64,000 nucleotides of DNA, taken from the NCBI RefSeq assembly GCF_010894405.1, contig NZ_JAAIYA010000024.1:1-64000 (forward strand), in the 5' to 3' direction. The stretch is from Pyxidicoccus caerfyrddinensis. Its GTDB lineage: Bacteria > Myxococcota > Myxococcia > Myxococcales > Myxococcaceae. Position 1 is the first letter of the stretch; every line of letters begins with the position of its first letter. Below, piece after piece: positions 26,601 to 34,982 of this stretch. The notes below the pieces were generated by a model. It did not search any database. It saw only the letters and a list, made by a program, of their open reading frames with translations, and had not been told where the DNA came from. The translations under genes were made by a program, and so were the position numbers.

Positions 26601-27242
26601 GCCGTGAAGGACTCCGAGCGCACCTTCCTGTCCGCCTGCGGCGCGCGGCTGGGCTCACCGTATGACGACGAGGTGGTCGCGGCCATGCGCGCCGTCCTCC
26701 ACCGCTCCGACGAGCGGGATTTGGAGCGCCTGGAGGGCATGCTGGACGCGGTGGCTCCGGACCGGCGCGCGCTGAGCGTGGCCCTGGGCCAGCTGCTGGC
26801 CCTGCCGGTGAAGTCCCGCGCCAGCTACATGCAGGCGGCGCTGGCGGCGGAGCAGGTTCTCTCGAAGGACGCGCGGCTGGCGCCGCTGCGCGTGCGGTGC
26901 GCGGGCGCGGCCCTGGCTCCGGTGGAGTGGGCCGCGAGGGTGGCGCACATGGGCGAGGCGGGCCACCTGCACACGGACGCGCTGGAGGCGTGCCGCGGCG
27001 TGGTGGGCGCGCTCCCCGTGGGCGAGCTGGAGGCCGTGGAGGCACGGCTCACCGCGAGCCCGAGCGCGGAGGCCCGCCGGGTGGCCGTGTGGTGCCTGGT
27101 GCAGGACGCGGCGCCCGGGCGCGGGTGGACGCCGGAGCGGCTGGCGCGGCTGGCCCGGCTCCAGGCGGATTCCTCTCCGCTGGTCTCCGGCGCCGCACAG
27201 GCCGTGTTCCCGCCCCGGGAGATGGTGTCCAAGCCCGCCTGA
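23682..27242 (+). CDS. Very large HEAT-repeat-like protein of unknown function
   Basis: The 1186-residue product is almost entirely helical, Ala/Leu/Arg-rich, with repeated pairs of amphipathic helices such as VQEKALRVMARCDQGQGVPT, ARIAIYGLRRAFKGM and RDVRIAMLRALWDHLDRE, typical of HEAT-like solenoids. I see no signal peptide, membrane segment, nucleotide motif or catalytic motif. Such solenoids are scaffolds for large complexes or nucleic acids. It stands alone between a ClC transporter and a convergent ugd operon. I do not recognise a named family; the fold assignment is from visual periodicity. Confidence 0.7.
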   Translation: MPETRLPELRAELSATHHDARVRRMVELGRRAPKDPDASTVLEGLARGDAYERRLALAAQFTRRDGAHVLHATSDASGRIRALAFRLVPLACDDAQALEALKMAYAMRREGSILKGLVRKERQAVIDAYLDWLASRTGVPDFADAVPLGTPGAIRRHLARALEKPSLRFWNRLSRFAPGILAEVLAARLRAVPGEPDPVTRWQLHAYLPRIADQVPDAALELFELLLARRIDPDTAAWNWLAMHRPEAALTLLQRHAHATAFWKLFARTASRLSPESLAWLVRRAPGSLGSAKTLLPQLSEPARRAVVDAWCAAVDVDPDWGTELLRSISDAQVRERVYSRWSVASRDKDGVISLGVLSILPIGLREREARRHLHEVVALGTRPRQRMEYARLLPWDEALSVLQSYLGHPEGDTRGAALTTLLAIPGLRPDDTALVDRALPLVLARKNEQDPVRAAMLGALVRWPRAVWRREHTEAVGRMLRDALDAADLSHGTAQLAEALLLRVFARDAAWGATWLATLIKERGVLHNPRLGEQLSDDEVRTAAPQLFDIAKAWAQRERGGPLLQLVNSLGERVGLVPGLEDLLVGLRDETPWAWMALGISQWLSEHGRARFEATLGVTVRRWYDRGWHSEIITLASAQEQGEEGEPLHVELVSGLERVALRLGKEAHSALTVLWKKDWRAFDRLLPALLKADASVICFPVVHHYLHRRRQDLLTPYLGAPVIKGRFATGNTGWLLSFSDDFFRWTSEQSATYSHAVGRMLDDRERDTPTLLWATALLAAIDWAPMDRLCTLADDTRLAVQEKALRVMARCDQGQGVPTLLRCLEDARARIAIYGLRRAFKGMPASRVLSLLASVPLTKVTVAKEVVRLLGELRADAAYERLLELDGLALHRDVRIAMLRALWDHLDREPTWEVFARAVDGTDWVMASRLGDIPADRLTEASDRKLAALLGRVLRRPEPEARIDLLNRAAYLAVKDSERTFLSACGARLGSPYDDEVVAAMRAVLHRSDERDLERLEGMLDAVAPDRRALSVALGQLLALPVKSRASYMQAALAAEQVLSKDARLAPLRVRCAGAALAPVEWAARVAHMGEAGHLHTDALEACRGVVGALPVGELEAVEARLTASPSAEARRVAVWCLVQDAAPGRGWTPERLARLARLQADSSPLVSGAAQAVFPPREMVSKPA

Positions 27243-27265
27243 GCACGGCAGAGGCTTCAGGCGGG
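27234..27265. terminator. Inverted repeat at the convergent end of two genes
   Basis: CCCGCCTGA (27234-27242) pairs perfectly with TCAGGCGGG (27257-27265) across a 14-nt loop. The left arm includes the stop codon of the large helical protein. It faces the end of ugd 22 bp away. Confidence 0.55.
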
Positions 27266-27286
27266 CCCGTTTGCGCGGAGGGAGGG

Positions 27287-28585
27287 CTACGCGCGGCCGA
27301 TGCCGTAGTACGTGAAGCCCTCCTCCCGCACCTGCGCCGGGTCGAAGATGTTGCGGCCGTCGAAGATGACGTGCCCCTTCATCAGGCTCTTGAGCTTGCG
27401 CAAGTCGGGCCGGCGGAACTCGTTCCACTCGGTGACGAGGAAGAGGCCCTCCGCCCCTTCCGCCGCCGCGTAGCTCGACGGCGCGTACAACACCCGGCTG
27501 CCGAAGTAGCGCTCCGCCACCTTCGCCGCCACCGGGTCATGCACCTGCACCCGAGCGCCCTTGCCCAGCAGGCCCTCGATGAGCTCCACGGCGGGGGCCT
27601 CGCGCATGTCGTCCGTCTTCGGCTTGAAGGCCAGGCCCCATACCCCGAAGGTCCGGTCCGCCAAATCACCGTAGTGCCGCAGCGCCCGGGCCAGCAGCGA
27701 GCGCTTCTGCCGCGCGTTGGTGCGCTCCACGGCGCGCAGCAAGTCCAGCTCCAGGCCGAACTCGCGCGCGGTGGCCACCAGCGCCTTCACGTCCTTGGGG
27801 AAGCAGGAGCCGCCGTAGCCACAGCCGGGATGGAGGAACGGGTAGCCGATGCGCCGGTCCGAGCCCAGGCCCTTGCGGACGAACTCCACGTCCGCGCCCA
27901 CCTTCTCGCAGAGCGCGGCGACGTCGTTCATGAACGAGATGCGCGTGGCCAGCATCGCGTTGGCGGCGTACTTCGTCAGCTCCGCCGAGCGCGTGTCCAT
28001 GTACAGGATGGGGTTCTCCGTGCGGACGAAGGGCCCGTAGAGCTGGCCCATCACCTTGCGCGCTCGCTCGGACGTGGTGCCGATGACGACGCGGTCCGGC
28101 TTGAGGAAGTCCTCCAGCGCGGCGCCCTCCTTGAGGAACTCGGGGTTGGAGACGACGTCGAACTCCACGTCCGTCACCGCGCGGATGGTCTCCCGCACCT
28201 TGTCCGCGGTGCCCACCGGCACGGTGCTCTTGTCCACCACCACCGTGTACTGCCTCATCGCCCGGCCGATGCCCTCGGCGGCGGCCAGCACGTACTGGAG
28301 GTCGGCGTCACCACTCTCCCCTTCCGGTGTCCCCACGGCGATGAAGACCACCTGCGCGGGCGCCACCGCCCTGGCCAGGTCGGTGGTGAACTGGAGCCGG
28401 CTCGCGGCGGCGTTGCGGTGCAGCAGCTCCTCCAGCCCCGGCTCGTAGATGGGGACCTTCCCCTCCTGCAGGGCCTGCACCTTCCGCACGTCCACGTCCA
28501 CGCAGGTGACCTCGTTGCCCGACTCGGCGAAGCACGTCCCCGCCACGAGCCCCACGTACCCCGTACCCACCACTGCAATCTTCAT
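27287..28585 (-). CDS. ugd: UDP-glucose 6-dehydrogenase
   Basis: Oxidises UDP-glucose to UDP-glucuronate with NAD+, feeding capsule and polysaccharide synthesis. The 432-residue protein starts KIAVVGTGYVGLVAG (dinucleotide fold), has VDVDVRKV, AVGTPEGESGDADL, the linker region NAMLATRISFMNDVAALCE, and the catalytic Cys in GCGYGGSCFPKD. The ATG at 28585 has a GGGGGGAG ribosome site. It is the last gene of a five-gene minus-strand operon, 21 bp after a glycosyltransferase. With the decarboxylase at 37416 it would make UDP-xylose. Confidence 0.95.
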   Translation of the reverse strand: MKIAVVGTGYVGLVAGTCFAESGNEVTCVDVDVRKVQALQEGKVPIYEPGLEELLHRNAAASRLQFTTDLARAVAPAQVVFIAVGTPEGESGDADLQYVLAAAEGIGRAMRQYTVVVDKSTVPVGTADKVRETIRAVTDVEFDVVSNPEFLKEGAALEDFLKPDRVVIGTTSERARKVMGQLYGPFVRTENPILYMDTRSAELTKYAANAMLATRISFMNDVAALCEKVGADVEFVRKGLGSDRRIGYPFLHPGCGYGGSCFPKDVKALVATAREFGLELDLLRAVERTNARQKRSLLARALRHYGDLADRTFGVWGLAFKPKTDDMREAPAVELIEGLLGKGARVQVHDPVAAKVAERYFGSRVLYAPSSYAAAEGAEGLFLVTEWNEFRRPDLRKLKSLMKGHVIFDGRNIFDPAQVREEGFTYYGIGRA

Positions 28586-28606
28586 GACTCCCCCCGTCCT
28601 TCCCAT

Positions 28607-29695
28607 TCAGCTCAGCGCTGCGACATGAACCCGGCCATTGCTGGCCTCCCGTGCGTACTCCTCCAAGGCCAGGGCCCGGTGGGCCGCCGTGTGCTCGGCC
28701 AGCACCCGCGCCCGGGCCTTCGCCCCCAGCGCGCGCCGGTCCGCCTCCGACATTTCCCGGAGGTGGCCGAGCACGTCCTTCGCCGTGCGCGCCAGGAGGA
28801 CTTCCTCCCCGGGCACGAAGACGCTCTCCAGCCCGTTCCACGCGTCGCTGAGGATGGGCACCCCACAGGCGGCGGCCTCGAAGAGGCGCACGTCCGGCGA
28901 GTACCCCGCCAGCACCCGGTCCGCGCGCGTGACGTACAGCGTGAAGCGCTGGGCGCAGTAGAAGTCCGCGTGCACGGGCGGCGGCAGGTGCTCCACCCGC
29001 TCCACGTTGGAGGGCCACCGCACCACCGCCGGGTACTGGGGGCCAGCGACGACGAAGCGTCCCTCCTTCCACTGGAACGCGGAGTCCAGCAGCAGCCGCG
29101 CCAGCGTGGGCTGCCGGCTCGCGCTGTAGGTGCCCAGGTAGCCCAAATCCCATTCGGGCGCGCGCGGCCGGGGCAGGTACAGCTCCGGGTCCACGCTGCA
29201 GTAGAGCGGGCGCGCCGCGGGCGAGCCCAGCTCGCGCTCGAGGCGCCGCAGCAGGGGGCCACCGGTGATGGACAGGTACAGCCGGTAGCCGGGGACGAGG
29301 TCCGGGGAGAGGTACTCGAAGTCCGCGCGCGCCAGCTTCGCGAGCGTCACCGGCGTGTCGAGGTCATAGAAGGCCGGGATGCCCCGTGCAGTCGCCTGCA
29401 CCCAGCGGCCCACCTCCACGCCCTGCGGGACGTACGAGCCCACCACCACGAGGTCCGCGTCGCGCACGTCCGCGGCGAAGCGCTCACGCAGCTCCGCCAG
29501 GTCGGCGTACAGCTCCGTGCGGCCCCAGGGTGGCCGGGGCAAGTCCCGGTGGGCCGCGTACCAGGGCACGTCCCGCTCCAGGAAGAGGACGTCGTGCCCC
29601 CGGCGCACCAGCTCGCGCACGAGGGCGCGGAAGGTGGCGGCGTGCCCGTTGCCCCAGGACGAGGTGATGGACAGGCCGAGGATGACGATGCGCAT
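28607..29695 (-). CDS. Putative glycosyltransferase, GT-B fold
   Basis: The 362-residue protein starts MRIVILGLSITSSWGNGHA, with HAATFRALVRELVRRGHDV and VLFLERDVPWYA typical of the N-terminal lobe of GT-B enzymes. The C-terminal lobe has the donor-binding pattern YSPDVRLFEAAACGVPILSD and GEEVLLARTAKDVLGHL. Donor and acceptor cannot be read from sequence. GGAG lies 9 nt before the ATG at 29695; another ATG at 29710 overlaps the upstream stop by one base, so translation is coupled either way. Confidence 0.83.
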   Translation of the reverse strand: MRIVILGLSITSSWGNGHAATFRALVRELVRRGHDVLFLERDVPWYAAHRDLPRPPWGRTELYADLAELRERFAADVRDADLVVVGSYVPQGVEVGRWVQATARGIPAFYDLDTPVTLAKLARADFEYLSPDLVPGYRLYLSITGGPLLRRLERELGSPAARPLYCSVDPELYLPRPRAPEWDLGYLGTYSASRQPTLARLLLDSAFQWKEGRFVVAGPQYPAVVRWPSNVERVEHLPPPVHADFYCAQRFTLYVTRADRVLAGYSPDVRLFEAAACGVPILSDAWNGLESVFVPGEEVLLARTAKDVLGHLREMSEADRRALGAKARARVLAEHTAAHRALALEEYAREASNGRVHVAALS

Positions 29696-29709
29696 GCACT
29701 GAGGCTCCA

Positions 29710-30846
29710 TCACGCCATTCCCCCCAGGGCCCGCGGCAGCGCCGCGCGGGTGTCGACTCCCAGCTCGCGGCAGATGCTCAGCAGTTCGTCCACGCGGTGC
29801 GCGCAGGTGTGGCGCGACAGCACGGTGCGCCGGCCCTGGGCGGCCAGCGCATTGCGCGCGTCCTCGTCCGCCAGCAGCGTGCGCAGGTGGCGCTCCATCT
29901 CCGCGCCGTCGCGCGCGACGAGGAAGTCCCGGCCCGGGGTGAAGAGGCCCTCGGCGTCCTCCCATGGTGCGCTCACCAGGGGGAGACCGCACGCGAGCGC
30001 CTCGAAGACGCGGATGGTGGGGATGCCCGGCAGCGCGGAGGCATACGGCCTGCGCGGCACGTGCACCGTCAGGCGCGCGCGGGCGAAGGCCAGCGGGGCT
30101 CCAGGGTTGGGCAGCCAGCCGTCGTACTGGATGCCCGCGTCGGCCAGCGCGCGCTTCGCCGCGTCGGGGTAGCGCACGCCGTGGACGCGAGCCTTCAGCC
30201 CGAGCGACTTCACCGGGCCGAGGAGGAATTCGTGCAGCTCCGCGGTGCGCTCGTCGTCGCCCCAGTTGCCCACCCAGCAGAGGTCATCCTCCCGCGTCAC
30301 CGAGGGCAGCGGCCGGAAGACGCGCGTGTCGGCGGCCTCGTGCCACGTCCAGGCACGGCGGGACCAGCCATGGGACAGGTAGAGACGGCGGATGACGTCG
30401 CCGAAGGCCAGCACCCCGTCGTAGTGCGACAGGTCGTATCCGGCCAGCTCCCCCGGCGCGGTGACGCTGCGGTGGTGCGTGTCGTGGAAGAGCAGCCGGA
30501 AGCGGCCGCCCCGGGCGCGCTGCTCGCCCACGCGCCGCACCAGCTCCGGGGTGCTCCACTCGTGGACCAGCACCACGTCCGCGCCGTCCAGCGCGACGCC
30601 CAGGTCCAGCGTGCCCGCGTCATACCGGTGCGGCCGCACGCGCGGGTAGACGGCGCGGACCGCATCGAGCGCCTCCTGTCCCCGGGGCTCGGCCAGGAGG
30701 TGCTGGAGGCTCCACGCGTCCTTCGGCTCCCAGACGCGCACCTCGTGGCCGCGCCCGGCCAGCTCGGTGACGATGCCGCGCAGGAAGTGCGCGTTGCCGT
30801 GGTTCCAGTCGGACAGCAGGGAGTGACAGAAGAGGACGACTCTCAT
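29710..30846 (-). CDS. Putative glycosyltransferase, GT-B fold (paralogue of the next gene)
   Basis: The 378-residue protein opens MRVVLFCHSLLSDWNHGNAH, parallel to its downstream neighbour, and has LFHDTHHRSV, the GT-B hinge, and the donor-site pattern TIRVFEALACGLPLVSAPWEDAEGLF. The two enzymes are clearly related but not near-identical, suggesting successive sugar additions in one polysaccharide or glycolipid. Its ATG overlaps the stop of the upstream fusion gene (ATGA), a sign of translational coupling. Confidence 0.83.
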   Translation of the reverse strand: MRVVLFCHSLLSDWNHGNAHFLRGIVTELAGRGHEVRVWEPKDAWSLQHLLAEPRGQEALDAVRAVYPRVRPHRYDAGTLDLGVALDGADVVLVHEWSTPELVRRVGEQRARGGRFRLLFHDTHHRSVTAPGELAGYDLSHYDGVLAFGDVIRRLYLSHGWSRRAWTWHEAADTRVFRPLPSVTREDDLCWVGNWGDDERTAELHEFLLGPVKSLGLKARVHGVRYPDAAKRALADAGIQYDGWLPNPGAPLAFARARLTVHVPRRPYASALPGIPTIRVFEALACGLPLVSAPWEDAEGLFTPGRDFLVARDGAEMERHLRTLLADEDARNALAAQGRRTVLSRHTCAHRVDELLSICRELGVDTRAALPRALGGMA

Positions 30847-32885
30847 GGCGAGGGGCTCCAGGACCCTCCAGCGTGGGTCTCAAGCGGCACTGGCTCCCGT
30901 GGCACGGTCGGGCGGCCCCGCAGCAGCTCCTCCAGCCAGCCGAGCAGTCGGGTGAGGCCCTCGCGCACGCCCACGCGCGGCACCCAGCCGGTGGCTGCCT
31001 GGAACTTCCGCGTGTCGGACACGTAGTAGCGCTGGTCTCCGCTGCGCCAGTCCTCGTGGCGCACGTCGGGCCGGTGCCCTACCAGCTCCTCGAGGAGCTC
31101 CAGCAATTCCAGCAGGCTCACCGTGCGCGTGGGGCCGCCGCCAATGTTGAAGGCCTGGCCGGAGACGGTGTCCAGCTTCGCCAGGGCGAGCTGGAAGGCG
31201 CGCACCAGGTCGTCGACGAAGAGGAGGTCACGCACCTGCAGGCCGTCGCCGTAGAGGGTCAGCGGCTGGCCCTTCAGCGCGCGGAGGAGGAAGTGGGCCA
31301 CCCACCCCTGGTCCTCGGTGCCGAACTGGCGCGGGCCGTAGACGCAGCTCATGCGGAACACCGTGGCGCGCAGGCCGTAGCTGCGCGCCCAGTCCAGCAC
31401 GTACTGGTCCGCCGTGCCCTTGGAGCAGCCGTAGGGGCTCTCGAAGTCCAGCGTGCGGCGCTCGCTGATGCCCTGGGCGCGGATGTCCGGGTCCAGCGGC
31501 TCGTAGCGCCGCGCGCCCGCCACGAAGCGCAGGCCGGGCAGGCTGCCGTACACCTTGTTCGTGGACGTGAAGAGGAGCGGCGCCGGCGTGTCCATGGCGC
31601 GCAGCGCCTCCAGCACGTTGAGGGTGCCGCGCGCGTTGACCTCGAAGTCGTGCGTGGGTGCGTCCAGGCTGGTGGTGACGGCCACCTGCGCGCCGAGGTG
31701 GAACACCTCTCCCGCGTGGCGCACGGCGCCTCGCACCGAGGCGGCGTCGCGGAGGTCCGCCACCTCCACGTCCAGCCGCGCCCCGTGACGCTCCTTGAGC
31801 CAGCTCAGGTTCTTCTCCACGCCCGGCCGGCTGAGGTTGTCGTAGACGAGGACGCGGCGGCCTTCCTCCAGGTACGCGTCGGCGACGTTGCAGCCGATGA
31901 AGCCCGCGCCGCCGAAGATGACCACCTGCCGCTCCGGGCGCGCGCCACGCGCATGTCCGAGCCGCCGGAAGCCCTCCGCCAGTCCCGCGAGGCCGCACTC
32001 CTCCCACAGGCGGTAGAGGAGCTTCGGGCTCCCGTCGGCGCGCTTCAGGCCCAGGAACGCATCCCGCTCGTCGGTGCCCTCGTCAGGCACGTCCTCCTCC
32101 GAGCCCGCGTCGCACAGGCCGTCCCAGTACATGCGCGGCACCTGCGCCGAGGCCGCGTCGAGGAACTCCGCCACCTGCCGCCGCTCTCCATGGCGCCACG
32201 TGGAGTAGCCCGCGGAGGTAATCCACACCTCCGCGCGCGAGCCGCGCCGCGCGAGCACGTCCTCCACCGGCTCCAGCCACGCGCGCCAGCCCGTCCACGG
32301 CGAGTCATGCGTGTCCGGCCAGCCGTGCACGCCCACCGCGTCGAGCGCGTCCGGGCCCAGCCGCTCCAGCAGCCCGTCCAGCCACGGCGGGTCCACGGGG
32401 CTCATGCCGCCCAGCACCACGCGCTTGCCTGCCGCGTGCGCGCGCTTCGCGCCCTCGGCCACCATGGCGGTGAAGGTCTCCCACGCCGGGTCCAGCCTCC
32501 AGTCATACGAGGCGAGGTTGCGCGGCTCGTCCCACAGCTCCACCCACTCCACGAAGCGCCCATGCTCGGAGAGGAACCGCTCCACGAAGTCACCGTAGGC
32601 CCGCGGCTCCCTGGGCGGCGCGCTCTCACGGCCTCCGCCCACCAGGCAGGGCAGCACGCACACGTCGTGGGACAGCCGCTGCATCAGCCAGCGGTGCCAG
32701 CTGGCGCCTTCCGGTGTGGCCGCATGGGCCCAGGACACCCGCGTGCGCAGCTCGCGCACGCCCAGCACCTTGAGGTCCGCGAGTGCCGCCTCCACCGAGG
32801 CGTGGTCGCCCGGCGTGAAGTCCCGCACCAGGCCCACCCGCGAGGTGCGAAGCCCCGCTCCGCTCCGAAGCCTGTTCCGTGTCAT
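30843..32885 (-). CDS. Fusion of a glycosidase-like TIM barrel and a CDP-paratose 2-epimerase-like enzyme
   Basis: The 680-residue protein has two parts. Residues about 10-325 resemble a clan-A glycoside hydrolase: FVEWVELWDEPRNL holds the equivalent of the acid/base Glu, and AEVWITSAGYSTW lies where the nucleophile Glu is expected but shows Ser. Residues about 335-660 are an extended SDR: VVIFGGAGFIGCNVA, DNLSRPGVEKNLSWL, TSTNKVYGSL, YGCSK with catalytic Tyr/Lys, and FRMSCVYGPRQFGTEDQGW, closest in style to CDP-tyvelose/paratose epimerases. The ATG at 32885 follows GGAGG and overlaps the stop of a 55-residue frame. The sugar is not known. Confidence 0.85.
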   Translation of the reverse strand: MTRNRLRSGAGLRTSRVGLVRDFTPGDHASVEAALADLKVLGVRELRTRVSWAHAATPEGASWHRWLMQRLSHDVCVLPCLVGGGRESAPPREPRAYGDFVERFLSEHGRFVEWVELWDEPRNLASYDWRLDPAWETFTAMVAEGAKRAHAAGKRVVLGGMSPVDPPWLDGLLERLGPDALDAVGVHGWPDTHDSPWTGWRAWLEPVEDVLARRGSRAEVWITSAGYSTWRHGERRQVAEFLDAASAQVPRMYWDGLCDAGSEEDVPDEGTDERDAFLGLKRADGSPKLLYRLWEECGLAGLAEGFRRLGHARGARPERQVVIFGGAGFIGCNVADAYLEEGRRVLVYDNLSRPGVEKNLSWLKERHGARLDVEVADLRDAASVRGAVRHAGEVFHLGAQVAVTTSLDAPTHDFEVNARGTLNVLEALRAMDTPAPLLFTSTNKVYGSLPGLRFVAGARRYEPLDPDIRAQGISERRTLDFESPYGCSKGTADQYVLDWARSYGLRATVFRMSCVYGPRQFGTEDQGWVAHFLLRALKGQPLTLYGDGLQVRDLLFVDDLVRAFQLALAKLDTVSGQAFNIGGGPTRTVSLLELLELLEELVGHRPDVRHEDWRSGDQRYYVSDTRKFQAATGWVPRVGVREGLTRLLGWLEELLRGRPTVPREPVPLETHAGGSWSPSP

Positions 32886-33049
32886 CCGGTGAGCCTCCAC
32901 GCCCCCAGCTCCGCCCGCGCCGCACCGTGGACGTGGGGCTGGAGGCAGGCGAGCACGCGGACGCGGTGCCCCCGTTCGAGGAACGGGTCCGCCAGGTGAG
33001 CGTCGATGAAGCCGGCTCCGCCCATGATGAGAACCTGCCTGCTCTTCAT
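32882..33049 (-). pseudogene. Truncated SDR/epimerase N-terminus, 55 residues
   Basis: From an ATG at 33049, with a purine-rich leader, the frame reads MKSRQVLIMGGAGFIDAHLA then DPFLERGHRVRVL and AARAELGAWRLTG before a TGA that overlaps the next ATG. It is the first Rossmann unit of an extended SDR, with Asp replacing the usual Gly/Ser after GFI. Everything beyond the first beta-alpha-beta is gone. It still has translation signals and heads the operon, so it may act as a leader peptide. Confidence 0.65.
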
Positions 33050-33499
33050 TGCCCGCCCCCCTCCACCGACACCGACAGAACCTTCGGAGGCCGCCCCCCA
33101 GATGCCTCGTACCCGGGTCGTAGACCGGCAGGGTGACCGAGCCCCCCGGCTCGCGTGGGCAACGTAGGTCGAGGCAGATTCCGCGGGGAGTGCCGTGCCA
33201 CGTCGCCGTCCGGACCGCGCACCGGGTTGGAGTCACGTGGCTCCCTGCGAGACGCGCACGCGCGGCTACCACCACGCGACATCCACCCCGTACCGGGGCC
33301 CGGGCGTGACTCGACATGCGCCCCCGACTCGGGGACGAGTGGGCACATGCCCGGGTTGCCGCATGCGCCACACAGACGGCGAAGCGGCCCGCCAGTGGAG
33401 TGTCCTCGATTGGATTAGCCTGTATCCCGGGGGCGCACTCGAGGTCGGACGCGGCGCGAACAAGAAGGCGCTGGAGCTCCGAGGACAGAAGGTGAGCAG
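33050..33499. other. Divergent intergenic region, 450 bp
   Basis: It separates the sugar operon from the TIR-like membrane protein and should hold both promoters. I saw no convincing -10/-35 pair. A TGGCACGG on the minus strand near 33195 resembles half of a sigma-54 site, but the -12 half is missing. Confidence 0.4.
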
Positions 33500-34933
33500 A
33501 TGACGCATCAAGAAGTGACCGGGGACGCGATGACCGCCCAGGACTGGCTACTTGCTGCGCACGGCCTCGTCACGACTGCCTTGCTCGCATTCCTCGCGGT
33601 CTTCGTTCTCCGATTGCTGTACCGCGGCCGCGTCGAGCGGTTGATGCATTCCGGTGGAGCAACGGGTGACGACAAGGCGTTGCCACAACCTGTGAGCCAT
33701 GGGCGTGCGGAACTCACAGTCCAGGAAGAAGGACGCGGTGCCGTCGGCGGCATGGAACTGGCGCGTTACGCAGCCGTGTGCGCGAGCTCGATGGTCGTGA
33801 TGGCGATGGTGCTGTCGCTCAACGCGTTGTGGGTGAACGACGGACCTGCCTCGTTCGGCGCATGGGCCGAGGGGATTCCGGTGGCGTTCTTGTTGGCAGC
33901 AGTCCCGCTGGTGCCGCTCGTACTGGGTGCAGCGGCGTCATTCATGGGGCGTGGCGCCCCGGGCATCTGGCCCCTCGCGTTCATCATCGGGCTTCCGCTT
34001 GCCGCGCAGCTCTTCGTCAGCCTCGCCTCGGCGGCCGCGGACCCTTCGTCGAAGCGGAGCTGGTTCTTGTTCACGGTCGTCCAGTCCGCCTCGTTCTTCG
34101 CCGTGCTCGTGGTCACGTTCGTGGCGACGCGCCTCTATCTCGCGTGGCAGCGGTGGCGCGAACGCAACTCGAAGTGGAGCGCCAGGGCACGGACGATTGC
34201 GCTCGCGTACGGCATCTGGGTCGGACTCATGGCGCTGATCACGCTGCGTGGCACGCCCGCACTCGCGCCCGCGATGCTGGTCGCCCCGCTCGCGGCGTTC
34301 GCGATGTCGCGCAACCTGTTCTTGAAAGTGGCTGAACCGACGACACCGCCACTGCGGCTGCTCTTCCTGAGGACCTTCGGCCGGAATCAGGCGTCGCAGC
34401 GACTCCTCTCGTATGTGTCGCATCACTGGACCCGGGTCGGCCCCGTTCGGCTGATCAGCTCTACAGATGTCGCGTCCGTCACGATGAGCGCGAGCCAGCT
34501 CGCGGACTTCGTCACCGGCCACTTCGACCAATCACTGCTTCGAAGCGAAGCGGAGATTGAAACGCGGCTTCGATTCGAACCGCGGCGCTTCCTCGACGGC
34601 CGGTATCCAATCACCGAGCTCCTTTGCGACGCGCGGACATGGCAGTCGTGCGTTCTCCGCGTCGCGCGCGACTCCGACGTCGTGCTGATGGATCTGCGCG
34701 GCTTTACGCGGAGGAACGAGGGCTGCGCGTGGGAGCTGGCGCAGCTTGCCAGGCAGGAGCAGGGCAAACAGCTGTGGCTGCTGGTCGACTCGACGACCGC
34801 AACCGACGACGTTATCGACGTCGCGTCGCGCGGGGTCCCGTCAGGCGAATCGGTCACATTGAATGCACTCCGCGTGAGCGATGACGGCCGAAACGTCGCG
34901 CCGACCATCCTGCAGCGAGTAACGCGGGCATAG
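33500..34933 (+). CDS. Polytopic membrane protein with a TIR/SLOG-like cytoplasmic domain
   Basis: The 477-residue protein has a single N-terminal hydrophobic helix (about 14-36), then four to five more helices (about 85-280), and a soluble C-terminal domain of about 190 residues. That domain begins LLFLRTFGRNQ and has VGPVRLISSTD, ARDSDVVLMDLRGFTRRNEG, CAWELAQLA and LWLLVDSTTA. The order FLR(S/T)F, V..I, D.VV....T..G...EL matches a common family of membrane-linked TIR-like proteins of unknown role. GC and codon use are lower than in neighbours, suggesting transfer. An NADase or signalling role is only inferred. Confidence 0.65.
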   Translation: MTHQEVTGDAMTAQDWLLAAHGLVTTALLAFLAVFVLRLLYRGRVERLMHSGGATGDDKALPQPVSHGRAELTVQEEGRGAVGGMELARYAAVCASSMVVMAMVLSLNALWVNDGPASFGAWAEGIPVAFLLAAVPLVPLVLGAAASFMGRGAPGIWPLAFIIGLPLAAQLFVSLASAAADPSSKRSWFLFTVVQSASFFAVLVVTFVATRLYLAWQRWRERNSKWSARARTIALAYGIWVGLMALITLRGTPALAPAMLVAPLAAFAMSRNLFLKVAEPTTPPLRLLFLRTFGRNQASQRLLSYVSHHWTRVGPVRLISSTDVASVTMSASQLADFVTGHFDQSLLRSEAEIETRLRFEPRRFLDGRYPITELLCDARTWQSCVLRVARDSDVVLMDLRGFTRRNEGCAWELAQLARQEQGKQLWLLVDSTTATDDVIDVASRGVPSGESVTLNALRVSDDGRNVAPTILQRVTRA

Positions 34934-34982
34934 TGCCGTTGCCCGCTACGAATGCGTTCGTCTCCGCCTCACCGCGTTTGGG

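Noticed and set aside
26897..30172. 1091-codon plus-strand frame
   Set aside because: It runs antisense through ugd and the glycosyltransferases, and is His/Arg/Ala-rich with no motif.
33185..33205. Sigma-54 promoter ahead of the sugar operon (minus strand TGGCACGG)
   Set aside because: The -12 GC element is not at the required spacing.
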